Positions 1-7,321 of a stretch of 23,687 nt of DNA are shown piece by piece. How positions within the stretch are numbered: the first letter of the stretch is position 1; the number at the start of each line of letters is the position of its first letter. Below the pieces are notes generated by a model. The model was not told the DNA's origin. It worked only from the letters and a program-made list of their open reading frames with translations, and searched no databases. Source of the DNA: an uncultured Collinsella sp. (GTDB lineage: Bacteria > Actinomycetota > Coriobacteriia > Coriobacteriales > Coriobacteriaceae); contig USGN01000002.1 in the NCBI GenBank assembly GCA_900554255.1, forward strand, positions 1 to 23,687, read 5' to 3'. A program made the translations under genes and the position numbers.

Positions 1-1
1 C

Positions 2-1009
2 GTGCTCAAGCGCCATGGCGGCGAAAAGCTGTCGGTGAAGGTCGACGGCAAGCGCGTGAAGCAAGGCAAATGGGATAGCCGCGAGCTTACGGGTGGCGAG
101 AAGGTGACGGTCAAGGACGGCCGCAACGTGTACGAAAAGCACGAGGTCCAGGCCACGACTATCGAGCCAAAGCTTAAGGTCGAGGGCACGGGTGCCATTG
201 AGTATGTCAAAACCTGGGGCGTTCAGGGTCGCTCCGAGGTATGGGTCGGCGAGCAGTCGGGCAAGACGCAGGACCGCGGCGAGGTCGTGCCCGCCACCGA
301 CTGCGTGGTCGAGTGCGCAAGCGTAGCGCCCAAGGGCAACGAAAAGTACGTGGCCCTGACATTTGACGAGGGTCCGAGCGGCGCGACCAAGCAGATTTTG
401 CAGGTGCTCAAGGAAAAGGGCGTCACGGCGACATTCTTCCTTTCGGGCGATGCGGCTGAGGCCTCGCCCGCTACTGCCAAAGCGATTGTCGATGCCGGGT
501 GCGAGGTCGGCTCCAACAGCTACAGCGATGATTCGCTCAAGGGCGAGGATCGCGAGACGGTGCGCAAGCAGGTCGCGAAGGGCACCGAGGCGATTAAGTC
601 GGCGACCGGCGTCGAGACGATGTTGCTGCGTGCCCCCTACGCCGCGTTTGACGAGCAAAACTGGATCGACTCGATGGACCTGGTATCCGCTGTGGTTTCG
701 TGGAATATCGATTCGGGCGACTGGCTGCTCAACGGCGCCGACGAGCAAGTATCGACCGTGCTCGACTCGATGACGCCGGGCAATATTGTGCTGCTCACCG
801 ATAGCGATGAGTGCGCCGAGCAGACGCTCGAGGCGCTGCCGCAGATTATCGATGGCCTTGTCGCCGACGGCTACAAGATCGTGACGCTCAGCGACCTGGT
901 CAAGACGGACACGGCGTTGAGCAAAAAGCTCACCTCGCTCACCAAGGTCTCCATGCCCAAAAACGCCGTGTTCCCCCAACTCCCCGAGGACGACGACACC
1001 ACAGAGTAG
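2..1009 (+). CDS. NodB-fold polysaccharide deacetylase-like protein, 5' end outside window, probable pseudoenzyme
   Basis: The frame is open to the left edge, so the true start may lie upstream; the GTG at 2 is only the first visible start-type codon. Visible protein is 335 aa. Residues 1-110 are a beta-rich, Lys/Gly-rich region I cannot assign, loosely like the G5-type domains that precede cell-wall enzymes. Residues about 115-300 follow the NodB (carbohydrate esterase 4) fold. The order of motifs is preserved (LTFDEGPSG, then ATFFLSG, LLRAPYA, VSWNIDSGDW, PGNIVLLTDS), but active-site residues are altered: TFDD reads TFDE, the His-x-x-x-His metal motif reads Asn-Ser-Tyr-Ser-Asp, RPPYG reads RAPYA, and the late LLHDG reads LLTDS. 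An active member would remove N-acetyl groups from peptidoglycan or another glycan outside the cell. Here loss of both metal histidines argues for a non-catalytic, perhaps glycan-binding, role. The family call is firm; the activity is doubtful. Confidence 0.85.
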   Translation: MLKRHGGEKLSVKVDGKRVKQGKWDSRELTGGEKVTVKDGRNVYEKHEVQATTIEPKLKVEGTGAIEYVKTWGVQGRSEVWVGEQSGKTQDRGEVVPATDCVVECASVAPKGNEKYVALTFDEGPSGATKQILQVLKEKGVTATFFLSGDAAEASPATAKAIVDAGCEVGSNSYSDDSLKGEDRETVRKQVAKGTEAIKSATGVETMLLRAPYAAFDEQNWIDSMDLVSAVVSWNIDSGDWLLNGADEQVSTVLDSMTPGNIVLLTDSDECAEQTLEALPQIIDGLVADGYKIVTLSDLVKTDTALSKKLTSLTKVSMPKNAVFPQLPEDDDTTE

Positions 1010-1023
1010 TCATCGGGGACGTG

Positions 1024-1045
1024 CTTAAACGACTGGTCGTTTAGG
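1024..1045. repeat. 22-nt palindrome after the deacetylase-like gene
   Basis: Left arm 1026-1033 (TAAACGAC) and right arm 1036-1043 (GTCGTTTA) are perfectly complementary with a TG centre; flanking bases extend the stem by one wobble and one C-G pair. It starts 14 nt after the stop codon but has no U-tract, so it may be a weak terminator or a protein-binding dyad. Function is not decided by the sequence. Confidence 0.4.
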
Positions 1046-1161
1046 ACGGTCTTAATCGCTTTGCCCCACCGTGCTCACCCGGCTCTCTGTCACGGATGCG
1101 TCAGCGTTTGGTATGCCTGCAATGTGCAGCGCATAAATTCGATGCCGCAGGGCGATGCTGA

Positions 1162-1170
1162 TGCTATAGT
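1162..1170 (+). promoter_or_regulatory. Candidate extended -10 promoter for the MgtE-like/NRAMP unit
   Basis: TGCTATAGT gives an extended -10 (TG, one base, then TATAGT, which matches four of six consensus bases). There is no good -35 at normal spacing, which is tolerated in extended -10 promoters. Transcription would start near 1177 and leave a leader of about 200 nt. Confidence 0.4.
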
Positions 1171-1176
1171 TACTGC

Positions 1177-1362
1177 GGTTAATGAGGGTCAAGAGAAAGG
1201 TTACAGGTGAAATCCAAACCTCGACCATACAGTCGATGACCCCATGCAGGTGCTTTCTGCGCGTGCACGGGGTGTGAGCGTCGAGCGGCGTGCCGCCCGC
1301 GCATGCGTATACATATCCAGAAGCCCCCGGACGCCGCACGCGCGGCCGCGTTCGGAGGAATA
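1177..1362 (+). promoter_or_regulatory. Structured 5' leader, possible cis-regulatory RNA of the magnesium-type operon
   Basis: The region between the candidate promoter and the MgtE-like start can form at least three hairpins; the best has arms 1239-1248 and 1264-1273. Length and position fit a metal-sensing riboswitch, as M-box RNAs commonly precede mgtE genes. I looked for the M-box core (TAGGTGAGGCTCC-like) and did not find it; only a loose resemblance (GTTAATGAGGGTC) starts near 1179. Treat as an untyped structured leader. Confidence 0.3.
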
Positions 1363-1378
1363 ATGATGGGGAGCACCA

Positions 1379-3223
1379 TTGAATTATCTGAGTGAGATGC
1401 TCAAATTGCCGGTCTTGGACGTCGATGGCGAAAAGCTCGGCGTGGTCAACGATTTTGGTATTGCTACTGGCGAAGTTTTTCCACACGTGACGTCGCTCGC
1501 GTTCCGCGGTCCCGGCAAGACGCCGTTTATGATCAGTTGGCGCAAATGGGTCGACCGTATCGACGAGACGGGCGTACACCTTAAGACGTCGGCCACCGAA
1601 ATCCGTTTTTCGTACTTGCAGCCGACCGAACTCTTGCTTGCCCGCGACGTGCTCAACAAGCAGATTGTCGACACGCAGGGCATGAAGGTCGTGCGCGTAA
1701 ACGACATCAAGTTTTCCATGTCGGGCGAAAACCAGCTGCGCCTGCTGGGCGCCGAGGTCGGTGCCCGCGGTCTGCTACGCGCCATCAGCCCCGCGCTCGA
1801 GCATATCGTCGAAGGCTTTATGAAGCACCTGGGCAAGCCGCTCAGTGAGGACATCATCGCTTGGTCCTACATGGACCTGCTCGACCGCTCGACCAAGAAC
1901 ATTCAACTCTCGGTGTCGCACAAGACGCTCGGCGAGCTGCACCCTGCCGACATCGCCGACATTATCGAGCAGCTCGACCCGCGCCTGCGTGCGCAGGTGT
2001 TTGCGCAGCTCGATACTGCCCAGGCCGCCGAGGCCATCTCGGAGTTCGATGACGACGAGCTTATGACCGAGATGCTCGAGGGCCTGTCCGATACCGACGC
2101 ATCGTCGATGCTGGCCATGATGGACCCGGACGACGCTGCCGACCTGATCGACGAGCTCGATTATGAGAAGGCCGAGAAGCTCCTGCGCCTGATGGGCGTC
2201 AAGGAGGAGAAGGCGATTCGTAATCTGCTGGGCTACGAGGACAACACCGCCGGCCGCATCATGACCTCGGAGTTTGTCTCGCTGCCCGCCACGGCGACGG
2301 TCGGCGACGCCATCGAGGCGATTCGCAAACTCGACGAGGACTTTGAGAGTGTCTATTACGTCTATACCGAGGATCCGAGCGGCATGCTGACCGGCGTGCT
2401 TTCGCTGCGCACGCTGATTGTAGCCGACCGCGACGCCACGCTGGGTCAGCTGGCCTATCGCGACCTGGTCTATGTGTCGCCTGACGAGGACCAGGAAGAC
2501 GTGACGGACGAGATGACCAAGTACGACCTGGTTGCCATCCCTGTCTGCGACGAGAACCGTCATATCCTGGGTATCGTAACCTTCGACGACGCCATGGACG
2601 TTATCGCCGAGGAGCATCAGGAGGACCTGCAGATCGCCGGTGTCGGCTCGGGCGATAGCGCGTCGGACGACTCGACGAACGTGCTCAGCTGGTTCGTGCA
2701 TCGTCAGTACTGGGTCGTCGTGTGGGGCATCGCCTCGTGCATTATGGCGACGGTGCTGGGGACGGCGCTGGGCTCCGCGCATCTGGTGGTGTTCCCCATG
2801 TGCGCCATGCCACTCGTGCTGTTGGCGGCCTCGCGCATGGTGTCGTTCGTCAAGAACTACTTCCTGGAGTATGACGGTCACGACGACGAGCCCAAACCGT
2901 ACCTGGGATTCTTCTTCCAGAGCACGGGTATGGGCCTGATTCTGTCACTCGTGACCTACCTGTGCGCGCAGCTGGTGCGCACAGCCGCGTTCCTCGATGC
3001 CCCTATGCTTGAGGAGCAGCTCTTTACCGGCTGCTTTAACATCGCGGCCATCATCTGCCTGGTGGGCAACATGAGCGCCGTGATTTACCTGATGGTGCTG
3101 TTCTGGCGTGACGAGCATGACCTCAACACGTCGGGCACTGCCATGAACGTTATTGCCGTCATGATCTCGTGCGTAGCGTACTGCGCCGCTGCGGTGCTGC
3201 TCACCATGTCGGTCATTGGTTAG
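1379..3223 (+). CDS. PRC-barrel / MgtE_N / CBS-pair membrane protein, MgtE-like magnesium protein with non-canonical membrane domain
   Basis: This 614-aa protein starts at TTG 1379 with a GGGGAG Shine-Dalgarno 5 nt upstream. Residues 1-85 look like a PRC-barrel (LPVLDVDGEKLGVVNDF), and 86-160 may be a second one. Residues 183-290 are an MgtE_N superhelix (LHPADIADIIEQL, then acidic repeats ending in NTAGRIMT). Residues 294-415 are a CBS pair. About five membrane segments follow between 442 and 612. In MgtE channels the cytosolic N and CBS domains bind Mg2+ and close the pore. The membrane part here does not show the usual glycine/asparagine-rich MgtE signature (GGNAGxQ type), and the last helix has Ala/Val where the pore aspartate is expected. 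It lies 8 nt upstream of the NRAMP-type carrier and is surely co-transcribed. It could be a divergent Mg2+ channel or a Mg2+-sensing partner of that carrier. Confidence 0.85.
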   Translation: MNYLSEMLKLPVLDVDGEKLGVVNDFGIATGEVFPHVTSLAFRGPGKTPFMISWRKWVDRIDETGVHLKTSATEIRFSYLQPTELLLARDVLNKQIVDTQGMKVVRVNDIKFSMSGENQLRLLGAEVGARGLLRAISPALEHIVEGFMKHLGKPLSEDIIAWSYMDLLDRSTKNIQLSVSHKTLGELHPADIADIIEQLDPRLRAQVFAQLDTAQAAEAISEFDDDELMTEMLEGLSDTDASSMLAMMDPDDAADLIDELDYEKAEKLLRLMGVKEEKAIRNLLGYEDNTAGRIMTSEFVSLPATATVGDAIEAIRKLDEDFESVYYVYTEDPSGMLTGVLSLRTLIVADRDATLGQLAYRDLVYVSPDEDQEDVTDEMTKYDLVAIPVCDENRHILGIVTFDDAMDVIAEEHQEDLQIAGVGSGDSASDDSTNVLSWFVHRQYWVVVWGIASCIMATVLGTALGSAHLVVFPMCAMPLVLLAASRMVSFVKNYFLEYDGHDDEPKPYLGFFFQSTGMGLILSLVTYLCAQLVRTAAFLDAPMLEEQLFTGCFNIAAIICLVGNMSAVIYLMVLFWRDEHDLNTSGTAMNVIAVMISCVAYCAAAVLLTMSVIG

Positions 3224-3231
3224 GTGGTCGC

Positions 3232-4494
3232 GTGCAAAATACCAAGCAAAAGTCGGGCACCAAGCAAAAGTTGACCATCGCGGCCATCTTTGGCGCTATG
3301 GGTCCCGGTCTGCTGGCGGCGCTTTCGGGCAATGACGCCGGCGGCATCGCCACGTATTCCAGCGCGGGCGCCAGCTATGGCTACAAGATGCTCTGGATGC
3401 TTCCCGTCATGACTGTGCTGCTCATCGTGACGCAGGAGACCGCGGCGCGCTGCGGATGCGTCACGGGCAAGGGCCTGGCGTCGCTCATTCGCGAGCGCTT
3501 TGGCGTGCGCAAGAGCGTGCTGGCCATGGCGGCGCTGTTGATCGCCAACACGGCGGTGACCATCTCGGAGTTCGCGGGTATCGCCAGCGGCCTTGCTCTC
3601 TTTGGCGTGCCGGCGAGCATCTCGGTGCCGTTGGTGGCGCTGCTGGTGTGGATGCTTACCATGTCGGGTAGTTTCCAGCGCATCGAGAAGATTCTGCTGC
3701 TGGTGAGCTGCGTGTTCGTGACCTATATTGTCGCCGCGTTCATGGCTGGCCCCAACTGGGGTGAGGTCGCGGTCGACCTGGTCGTGCCTAACATTCAAAA
3801 TGACCCCAGCTACGTGTCGCTCGTGGTCGCAACGATCGGTACCACCATCGCGCCGTGGATGATTTTCTTGGCGCAGAACAACGTGGTCGACAAGAACGCG
3901 GGCGAGGACGATATCGTGCTGCAGCGCATCGATACCGTGAGCGGCTCGCTTGCCGCCGATGTCATTGCCGGCTTTATTATCATCACGACCGGTACGGTGT
4001 TGTTCCCGGCGGGCATTCAGATTAGCGATGCTGCCGATGCTGCCCGTGCGCTGGAGCCTATTGCGGGTCAGTGGTCCACGGTACTGTTTGCCTCGGGCCT
4101 GGTCGCGGCGAGCTTCTTGGCTGCCTGCGTGCTGCCGGGCGTTACGTCGAGCGCTATCTGCGAGGCATTTGGCTGGGAGCGCGGTGCCGACCGCAGCTGG
4201 GACGAGGCCCCGGTCTATCGCGGCATCATTACGGCCATTATCGGTATCTCTGCCGTGCTGGTGCTTATGCCCGGCGTCGATCTGTTTCAGATTATGATGA
4301 CCTCACAGGTCATCAATGGTGTGCTGTTGCCCGTGGTTCTGGTGTTCCAGGTGGTTATCGCAGCCGACCGTCACATTATGGGTGCCAGCCGCAACGGTCG
4401 CGTGTGGAACATGCTCACTTGGGCGACTATCGCCGTGATTACGGTGCTCACGGTCGTCATGTTTGTCCTGCAAGCGATGGGCTACAGCGCTTAA
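3232..4494 (+). CDS. NRAMP-family divalent metal transporter, magnesium-type (NRMT-like) by substrate-site residues
   Basis: This is a 420-aa polytopic membrane protein. I chose GTG 3232 because an AGGTGG Shine-Dalgarno sits just upstream and the next gene's stop is only 8 nt away; an upstream in-frame start would overlap the MgtE-like gene. The family is recognised from GPGLLAALSG followed by a helix-1 break, SYGYKMLW, QETAARCG and the helix-6 segment. In manganese/iron NRAMPs helix 1 carries DPGN and helix 6 carries a metal-binding methionine in MPHN. Here they read DAGG (residues 35-38) and APWM (207-210), so the Asn and the Met are both lost. Such changes are established for the NRAMP-related Mg2+ transporters, one of which was characterised from another Coriobacteriia species (Eggerthella lenta). 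Pairing with the MgtE-like gene supports Mg2+ as substrate; this remains an inference. A near-repeat, ACCAAGCAAAAG twice, encodes the polar N-terminus. Confidence 0.88.
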   Translation: MQNTKQKSGTKQKLTIAAIFGAMGPGLLAALSGNDAGGIATYSSAGASYGYKMLWMLPVMTVLLIVTQETAARCGCVTGKGLASLIRERFGVRKSVLAMAALLIANTAVTISEFAGIASGLALFGVPASISVPLVALLVWMLTMSGSFQRIEKILLLVSCVFVTYIVAAFMAGPNWGEVAVDLVVPNIQNDPSYVSLVVATIGTTIAPWMIFLAQNNVVDKNAGEDDIVLQRIDTVSGSLAADVIAGFIIITTGTVLFPAGIQISDAADAARALEPIAGQWSTVLFASGLVAASFLAACVLPGVTSSAICEAFGWERGADRSWDEAPVYRGIITAIIGISAVLVLMPGVDLFQIMMTSQVINGVLLPVVLVFQVVIAADRHIMGASRNGRVWNMLTWATIAVITVLTVVMFVLQAMGYSA

Positions 4495-4512
4495 CGCCCA
4501 CTTTTGCTTCCG

Positions 4513-4547
4513 AACAGGCCGCAGCGATGGGGCGCGGCCTGTTTTTT
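4513..4547 (+). terminator. Rho-independent terminator of the MgtE-like/NRAMP operon
   Basis: Perfect 10-bp stem AACAGGCCGC (4513-4522) with GCGGCCTGTT (4534-4543), an 11-nt loop and a run of T to 4547. It begins 18 nt after the NRAMP stop. Confidence 0.9.
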
Positions 4548-4576
4548 GTCTGCTATAGGGTGTTAGTTATATAGCA

Positions 4577-4806
4577 ATGGACAAAAAATGCCAAATATGA
4601 GTACTGTTGCTAAGTGAATAGCATTTACATCCTAAAAGATAATGAACATAGCCTTTAGTATGTTCATTAAAATTGGCTCCAATACGCCTTAAACCAGTCA
4701 GGTTGGCTGCTTTAGGGGGTTGTAGGGGTCGCTCGGACGTCATTTTGGGTGGTTTTGCCTGCTACTAAAATGGTAACAGTACTCATATTTGCCCTTTTTT
4801 GCCCAC
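4577..4806. mobile_element. MITE-like AT-rich element with 32-nt terminal inverted repeats
   Basis: The ends at 4577-4608 and 4775-4806 are inverted copies. The inner 26 nt match at 24 positions, sharing AAATATGAGTACTGTT next to an A6/T6 run, and the outer six match at four. Inside lies an 11-bp perfect stem (4640-4650 with 4659-4669, core ATGAACATA). The element is about 230 bp, encodes no protein and contrasts in base composition with both neighbours. This is the form of a non-autonomous miniature element or an intergenic palindromic repeat. I cannot identify a target-site duplication or count genomic copies from this window. Confidence 0.5.
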
Positions 4807-4950
4807 AGACCTTTGAGGGTGCGGCGAAAAGGGCTTGTTTTGATTGTTTGGGGCAGGCACGAGGCGCGGAAACGATGTCTGGAGCGACGGAGCGGCCTGG
4901 AATTCATCCGTAGAGGTCTTCATTGGCTGCGCCAGGAGTGTCCCTAACTG

Positions 4951-4988
4951 CCGGAGGGGGTGTCTGCCGTGGCAGACACCCCCTCCGG
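4951..4988. terminator. 38-nt perfect palindrome, likely 3' hairpin of the acyltransferase mRNA
   Basis: Arms 4951-4968 (CCGGAGGGGGTGTCTGCC) and 4971-4988 are perfectly complementary across 18 bp with a GT centre. It lies 23 nt past the stop of the minus-strand acyltransferase gene. There is no U-tract on either strand, so it may end transcription by another route, protect a 3' end, or be an intergenic repeat. Confidence 0.5.
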
Positions 4989-5011
4989 ATGTGGGAAGTT
5001 TGCGCTGCAGG

Positions 5012-7228
5012 TTACTTGTCGGTGCCCAGCTTGTGTGGCTTGATAGCGAGAGCATTGACGAGCGCGTCGGTGGCGGACTTGACGGCTGCCGGTTGCGGAT
5101 CGTTGACGTGATCCTCGGGGTGTACGGGCAGGTCCTTCTTGACAGCATCGTGGATCAAGTTGAGGTACTCAGTCACGCCAGTGGTCGATAGGTGCGTGCC
5201 ATCGCCATCGAACAGGTCGTTGCGGTTAGCACTGTATCCGTACCAATCGATAACGCGCACGTTCTTGTAGCGCGTAGCGGCGTTGGCGATGGCCTGGTTG
5301 GTAGAGCCAACCCACGGCTGCGGGCTGCGCGTGTTCACAAACACCACAATACGCCTATCTCCTGCATCGGCCATGATGGCGTCGATCTGGTCGTCGGTTA
5401 CCAAGCCGTTGGTGCCCAGGGCAAAGACCACGATCTTGCCGGCAAGGTTCTGCTGGATATAGCCCTCAAATGTCGCACGGCCCGCATCGAACTGGCGGCC
5501 CTTTTCGGCATCGATATGGCTGTGTGGGAACACGCCGTCAAAGGAATCAACGGCGCGCAGCGACACGGAGTCACCGATCATCAACAGGTCGTAGGAGCCA
5601 TCGGGGAAGCCGTCGTTGTCCTTGTCGGTGTCGTCGGCCGCCTGCTGGTCGGTGGGCGCGGTGTTCTTGGCTTCCTTGTTCAGAACTTCGGCGCCCTCGC
5701 CGCTCAGCGCAGACGTCTCGGGCACAAAGATCAGGCCGCCCAGTGCAACGACCAACACGACAGCGCAGGCTGCGCAGACAGGGATGTGCGTGCGTGCCCA
5801 GTTGGCGGGCGTGGTGGTGCCATCGCGGAATTCGGCGACGGTGCGCCCAAAGGCGCCCTTTCTAAACGGCGTCTCGATAAAGCGATATGAGCATTCGGCT
5901 ACGGCGACCACCAACAACACCTGCAAAATGTACTGCCACCACGGCGTATCGTTGATGTTGGCGACCGGGTTCATGAGCAACAGTAGCGGATAGTGCCACA
6001 GGTAGATGCTGTACGAGCGCTTGCCAACCCACACGAGCGGCTCGGCGGACAGCGCGCGGGCAACCATTCCCTGGGGCTGCACACAGGCCGCGATGACCAT
6101 GAGCGTGAGGATGGAGCATAACAGCGTGCCTCCGCGATACTGGAACGCGGTGTAGCCGTTGGTGAGCGCGACCATGGCGGCAAGGCCAACCAGACCCACG
6201 ACGCCCAACACATCGATAGATGCAGGCGAGGACCAAAAGCGCACGAGGGCGCTCGGCTGTGCCGGGGCGGTCTCGGCTGATTCGTCGGCCTTCTCGCCAG
6301 GCTTGCCCTCGGCGTTCTTGCCGTGCTTGGCGGCGCCAGCCAGGCGATTGAGCCCCAAACGACGAGCGAGACGCACCGGCGCCAGGTCGCGATCGGGGAT
6401 AAAGGCCATCCAGGCACCCAACAGCAGCGAGAACACGCGGGTGTCGGTGCCGTAGTACACGCGGCTGGGGTCGGCGGCAGGGTTGTAAAGCACCATCATG
6501 GCGAGGGCAGATACCGCGGCAAGGCCCAGAACCACGCGGCGCGTGTTGGGTTTGCTCACATGCATGGATACCATGGCAAACAGCAGCGGCGGCCAAATCA
6601 GGTAGAACTGTTCCTCGATGGCGAGCGACCAAAAGTGCGTAAGCGGCGAGGGGTCGCCCAGGGCGTTGAAGTACGAGACGTTTTGGGCAATCTGCCACCA
6701 GTTGTTGAAGAACAGCAGCGACGGCAGGATGTCGGGGCGCATCTTGGTGAGCATCACGTGGTTAAAGATGGTGCACAGCGCGCAGGTCACGAACACTACC
6801 GTTACCACGGCGGGGACTAGGCGACGGATGCGGCGAATCCAGAAGCTCTTAAGGTCGATGCGGCCGGTCTTAGCGACTTCGTTGAGCAGCAAGCGCGTGA
6901 TCAGATAGCCCGAAAGCACAAAGAAGATCGTGACGCCAAGCAGGCCGCCCTGAGCCCACGTGAGGTTGAGGTGATAGAGCACCACCGCGACGACGGCAAG
7001 CGTGCGCAGGCCGTCGAGCGCAGGGATGTAGCGGGACTTGGGGCGAGCAGGCGTCTGCTCCGCGGCGGGAGTGTTGGCGCGGCCCGCGTTGTTGGCAGAA
7101 GCACGATGGGGGCTCACGGTGCGTCGCGGTTCGTTGGCACGGCGTTCGCCCTTCACGCGTTCGTGCGGCGCCGGCTCGTTGCCCGTGCGGCGTCGACCGC
7201 GCGAGCCCGATTGCGAGAATTGTTCCAT
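5012..7228 (-). CDS. OafA/OatA-like membrane acyltransferase with C-terminal SGNH domain
   Basis: 738 aa. Residues 1-65 are a basic, Pro/Arg-rich and probably disordered cytosolic tail. Residues 66-455 are an acyltransferase-3 membrane domain with about ten helices: LDGLRTLAVVAVVLYH (His86), FFVLSGYLITR, HFWSLAIEEQFYLIWP (about 198-212), SYSIYLWHYPLLLL (405-418). A charged Lys/Glu insert lies at 300-325. A last helix (485-502) leads to a polar linker and an SGNH hydrolase domain (545-700) with GDS (Ser554), GTN (Asn607) and DGTH (Asp676, His679), so the catalytic set is complete. Proteins of this layout move acetyl groups across the membrane onto peptidoglycan muramic acid (OatA) or surface polysaccharide. 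The specific acceptor cannot be read here. The linker holds a DTDKDNDGFPDG motif (533-544), like thrombospondin type-3 calcium repeats. ATG 7228 has a weak GGATGA upstream. Confidence 0.93.
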   Translation of the reverse strand: MEQFSQSGSRGRRRTGNEPAPHERVKGERRANEPRRTVSPHRASANNAGRANTPAAEQTPARPKSRYIPALDGLRTLAVVAVVLYHLNLTWAQGGLLGVTIFFVLSGYLITRLLLNEVAKTGRIDLKSFWIRRIRRLVPAVVTVVFVTCALCTIFNHVMLTKMRPDILPSLLFFNNWWQIAQNVSYFNALGDPSPLTHFWSLAIEEQFYLIWPPLLFAMVSMHVSKPNTRRVVLGLAAVSALAMMVLYNPAADPSRVYYGTDTRVFSLLLGAWMAFIPDRDLAPVRLARRLGLNRLAGAAKHGKNAEGKPGEKADESAETAPAQPSALVRFWSSPASIDVLGVVGLVGLAAMVALTNGYTAFQYRGGTLLCSILTLMVIAACVQPQGMVARALSAEPLVWVGKRSYSIYLWHYPLLLLMNPVANINDTPWWQYILQVLLVVAVAECSYRFIETPFRKGAFGRTVAEFRDGTTTPANWARTHIPVCAACAVVLVVALGGLIFVPETSALSGEGAEVLNKEAKNTAPTDQQAADDTDKDNDGFPDGSYDLLMIGDSVSLRAVDSFDGVFPHSHIDAEKGRQFDAGRATFEGYIQQNLAGKIVVFALGTNGLVTDDQIDAIMADAGDRRIVVFVNTRSPQPWVGSTNQAIANAATRYKNVRVIDWYGYSANRNDLFDGDGTHLSTTGVTEYLNLIHDAVKKDLPVHPEDHVNDPQPAAVKSATDALVNALAIKPHKLGTDK

Positions 7229-7321
7229 AAAACATCATCCAATGACGAGGATAATCAGCACATATTCATTGTAGCTGCCTGCTCCTGTGAATGCTTGCTG
7301 CTGGCGCAACCTCAAGGGCGC

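Larger units (their letters stand above)
1010..1378 (+). other. Intergenic region with palindrome and long structured leader
   Basis: This 369-nt stretch holds no convincing gene. Just after the deacetylase-like stop there is a tight palindrome (1024-1045). A candidate extended -10 promoter lies at 1162-1170, which would give a leader of about 200 nt before the MgtE-like gene. Within the leader I see possible stems: 1221-1225 with 1232-1236, 1239-1248 with 1264-1273 (one mismatch), and 1285-1289 with 1292-1296. Opposite-strand reading frames here look like high-GC shadows. Confidence 0.6.
4548..5011. other. Non-coding region between convergent operons
   Basis: No gene is supported in these 464 nt. 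The left half is clearly richer in A/T than the rest of the window and is an inverted-repeat element (4577-4806). The stretch 4807-4950 shows nothing I can name. The right end carries a 38-nt palindrome (4951-4988) just 3' of the minus-strand acyltransferase gene. Confidence 0.7.

Noticed and set aside
1177..1350. M-box riboswitch
   Set aside because: The conserved core is not recognisable, so I list only an untyped structured leader; an Infernal search would decide.
1775..2881. 368-codon minus-strand open frame inside the MgtE-like gene
   Set aside because: His/Arg/Gln-rich low-complexity translation without a recognisable domain; the plus strand encodes clear MgtE_N and CBS domains, so this is a high-GC shadow.
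4844..5191. Small plus-strand frame over the palindrome and acyltransferase 3' end
   Set aside because: Overlaps an established minus-strand gene end and a perfect palindrome; no ribosome site or similarity.
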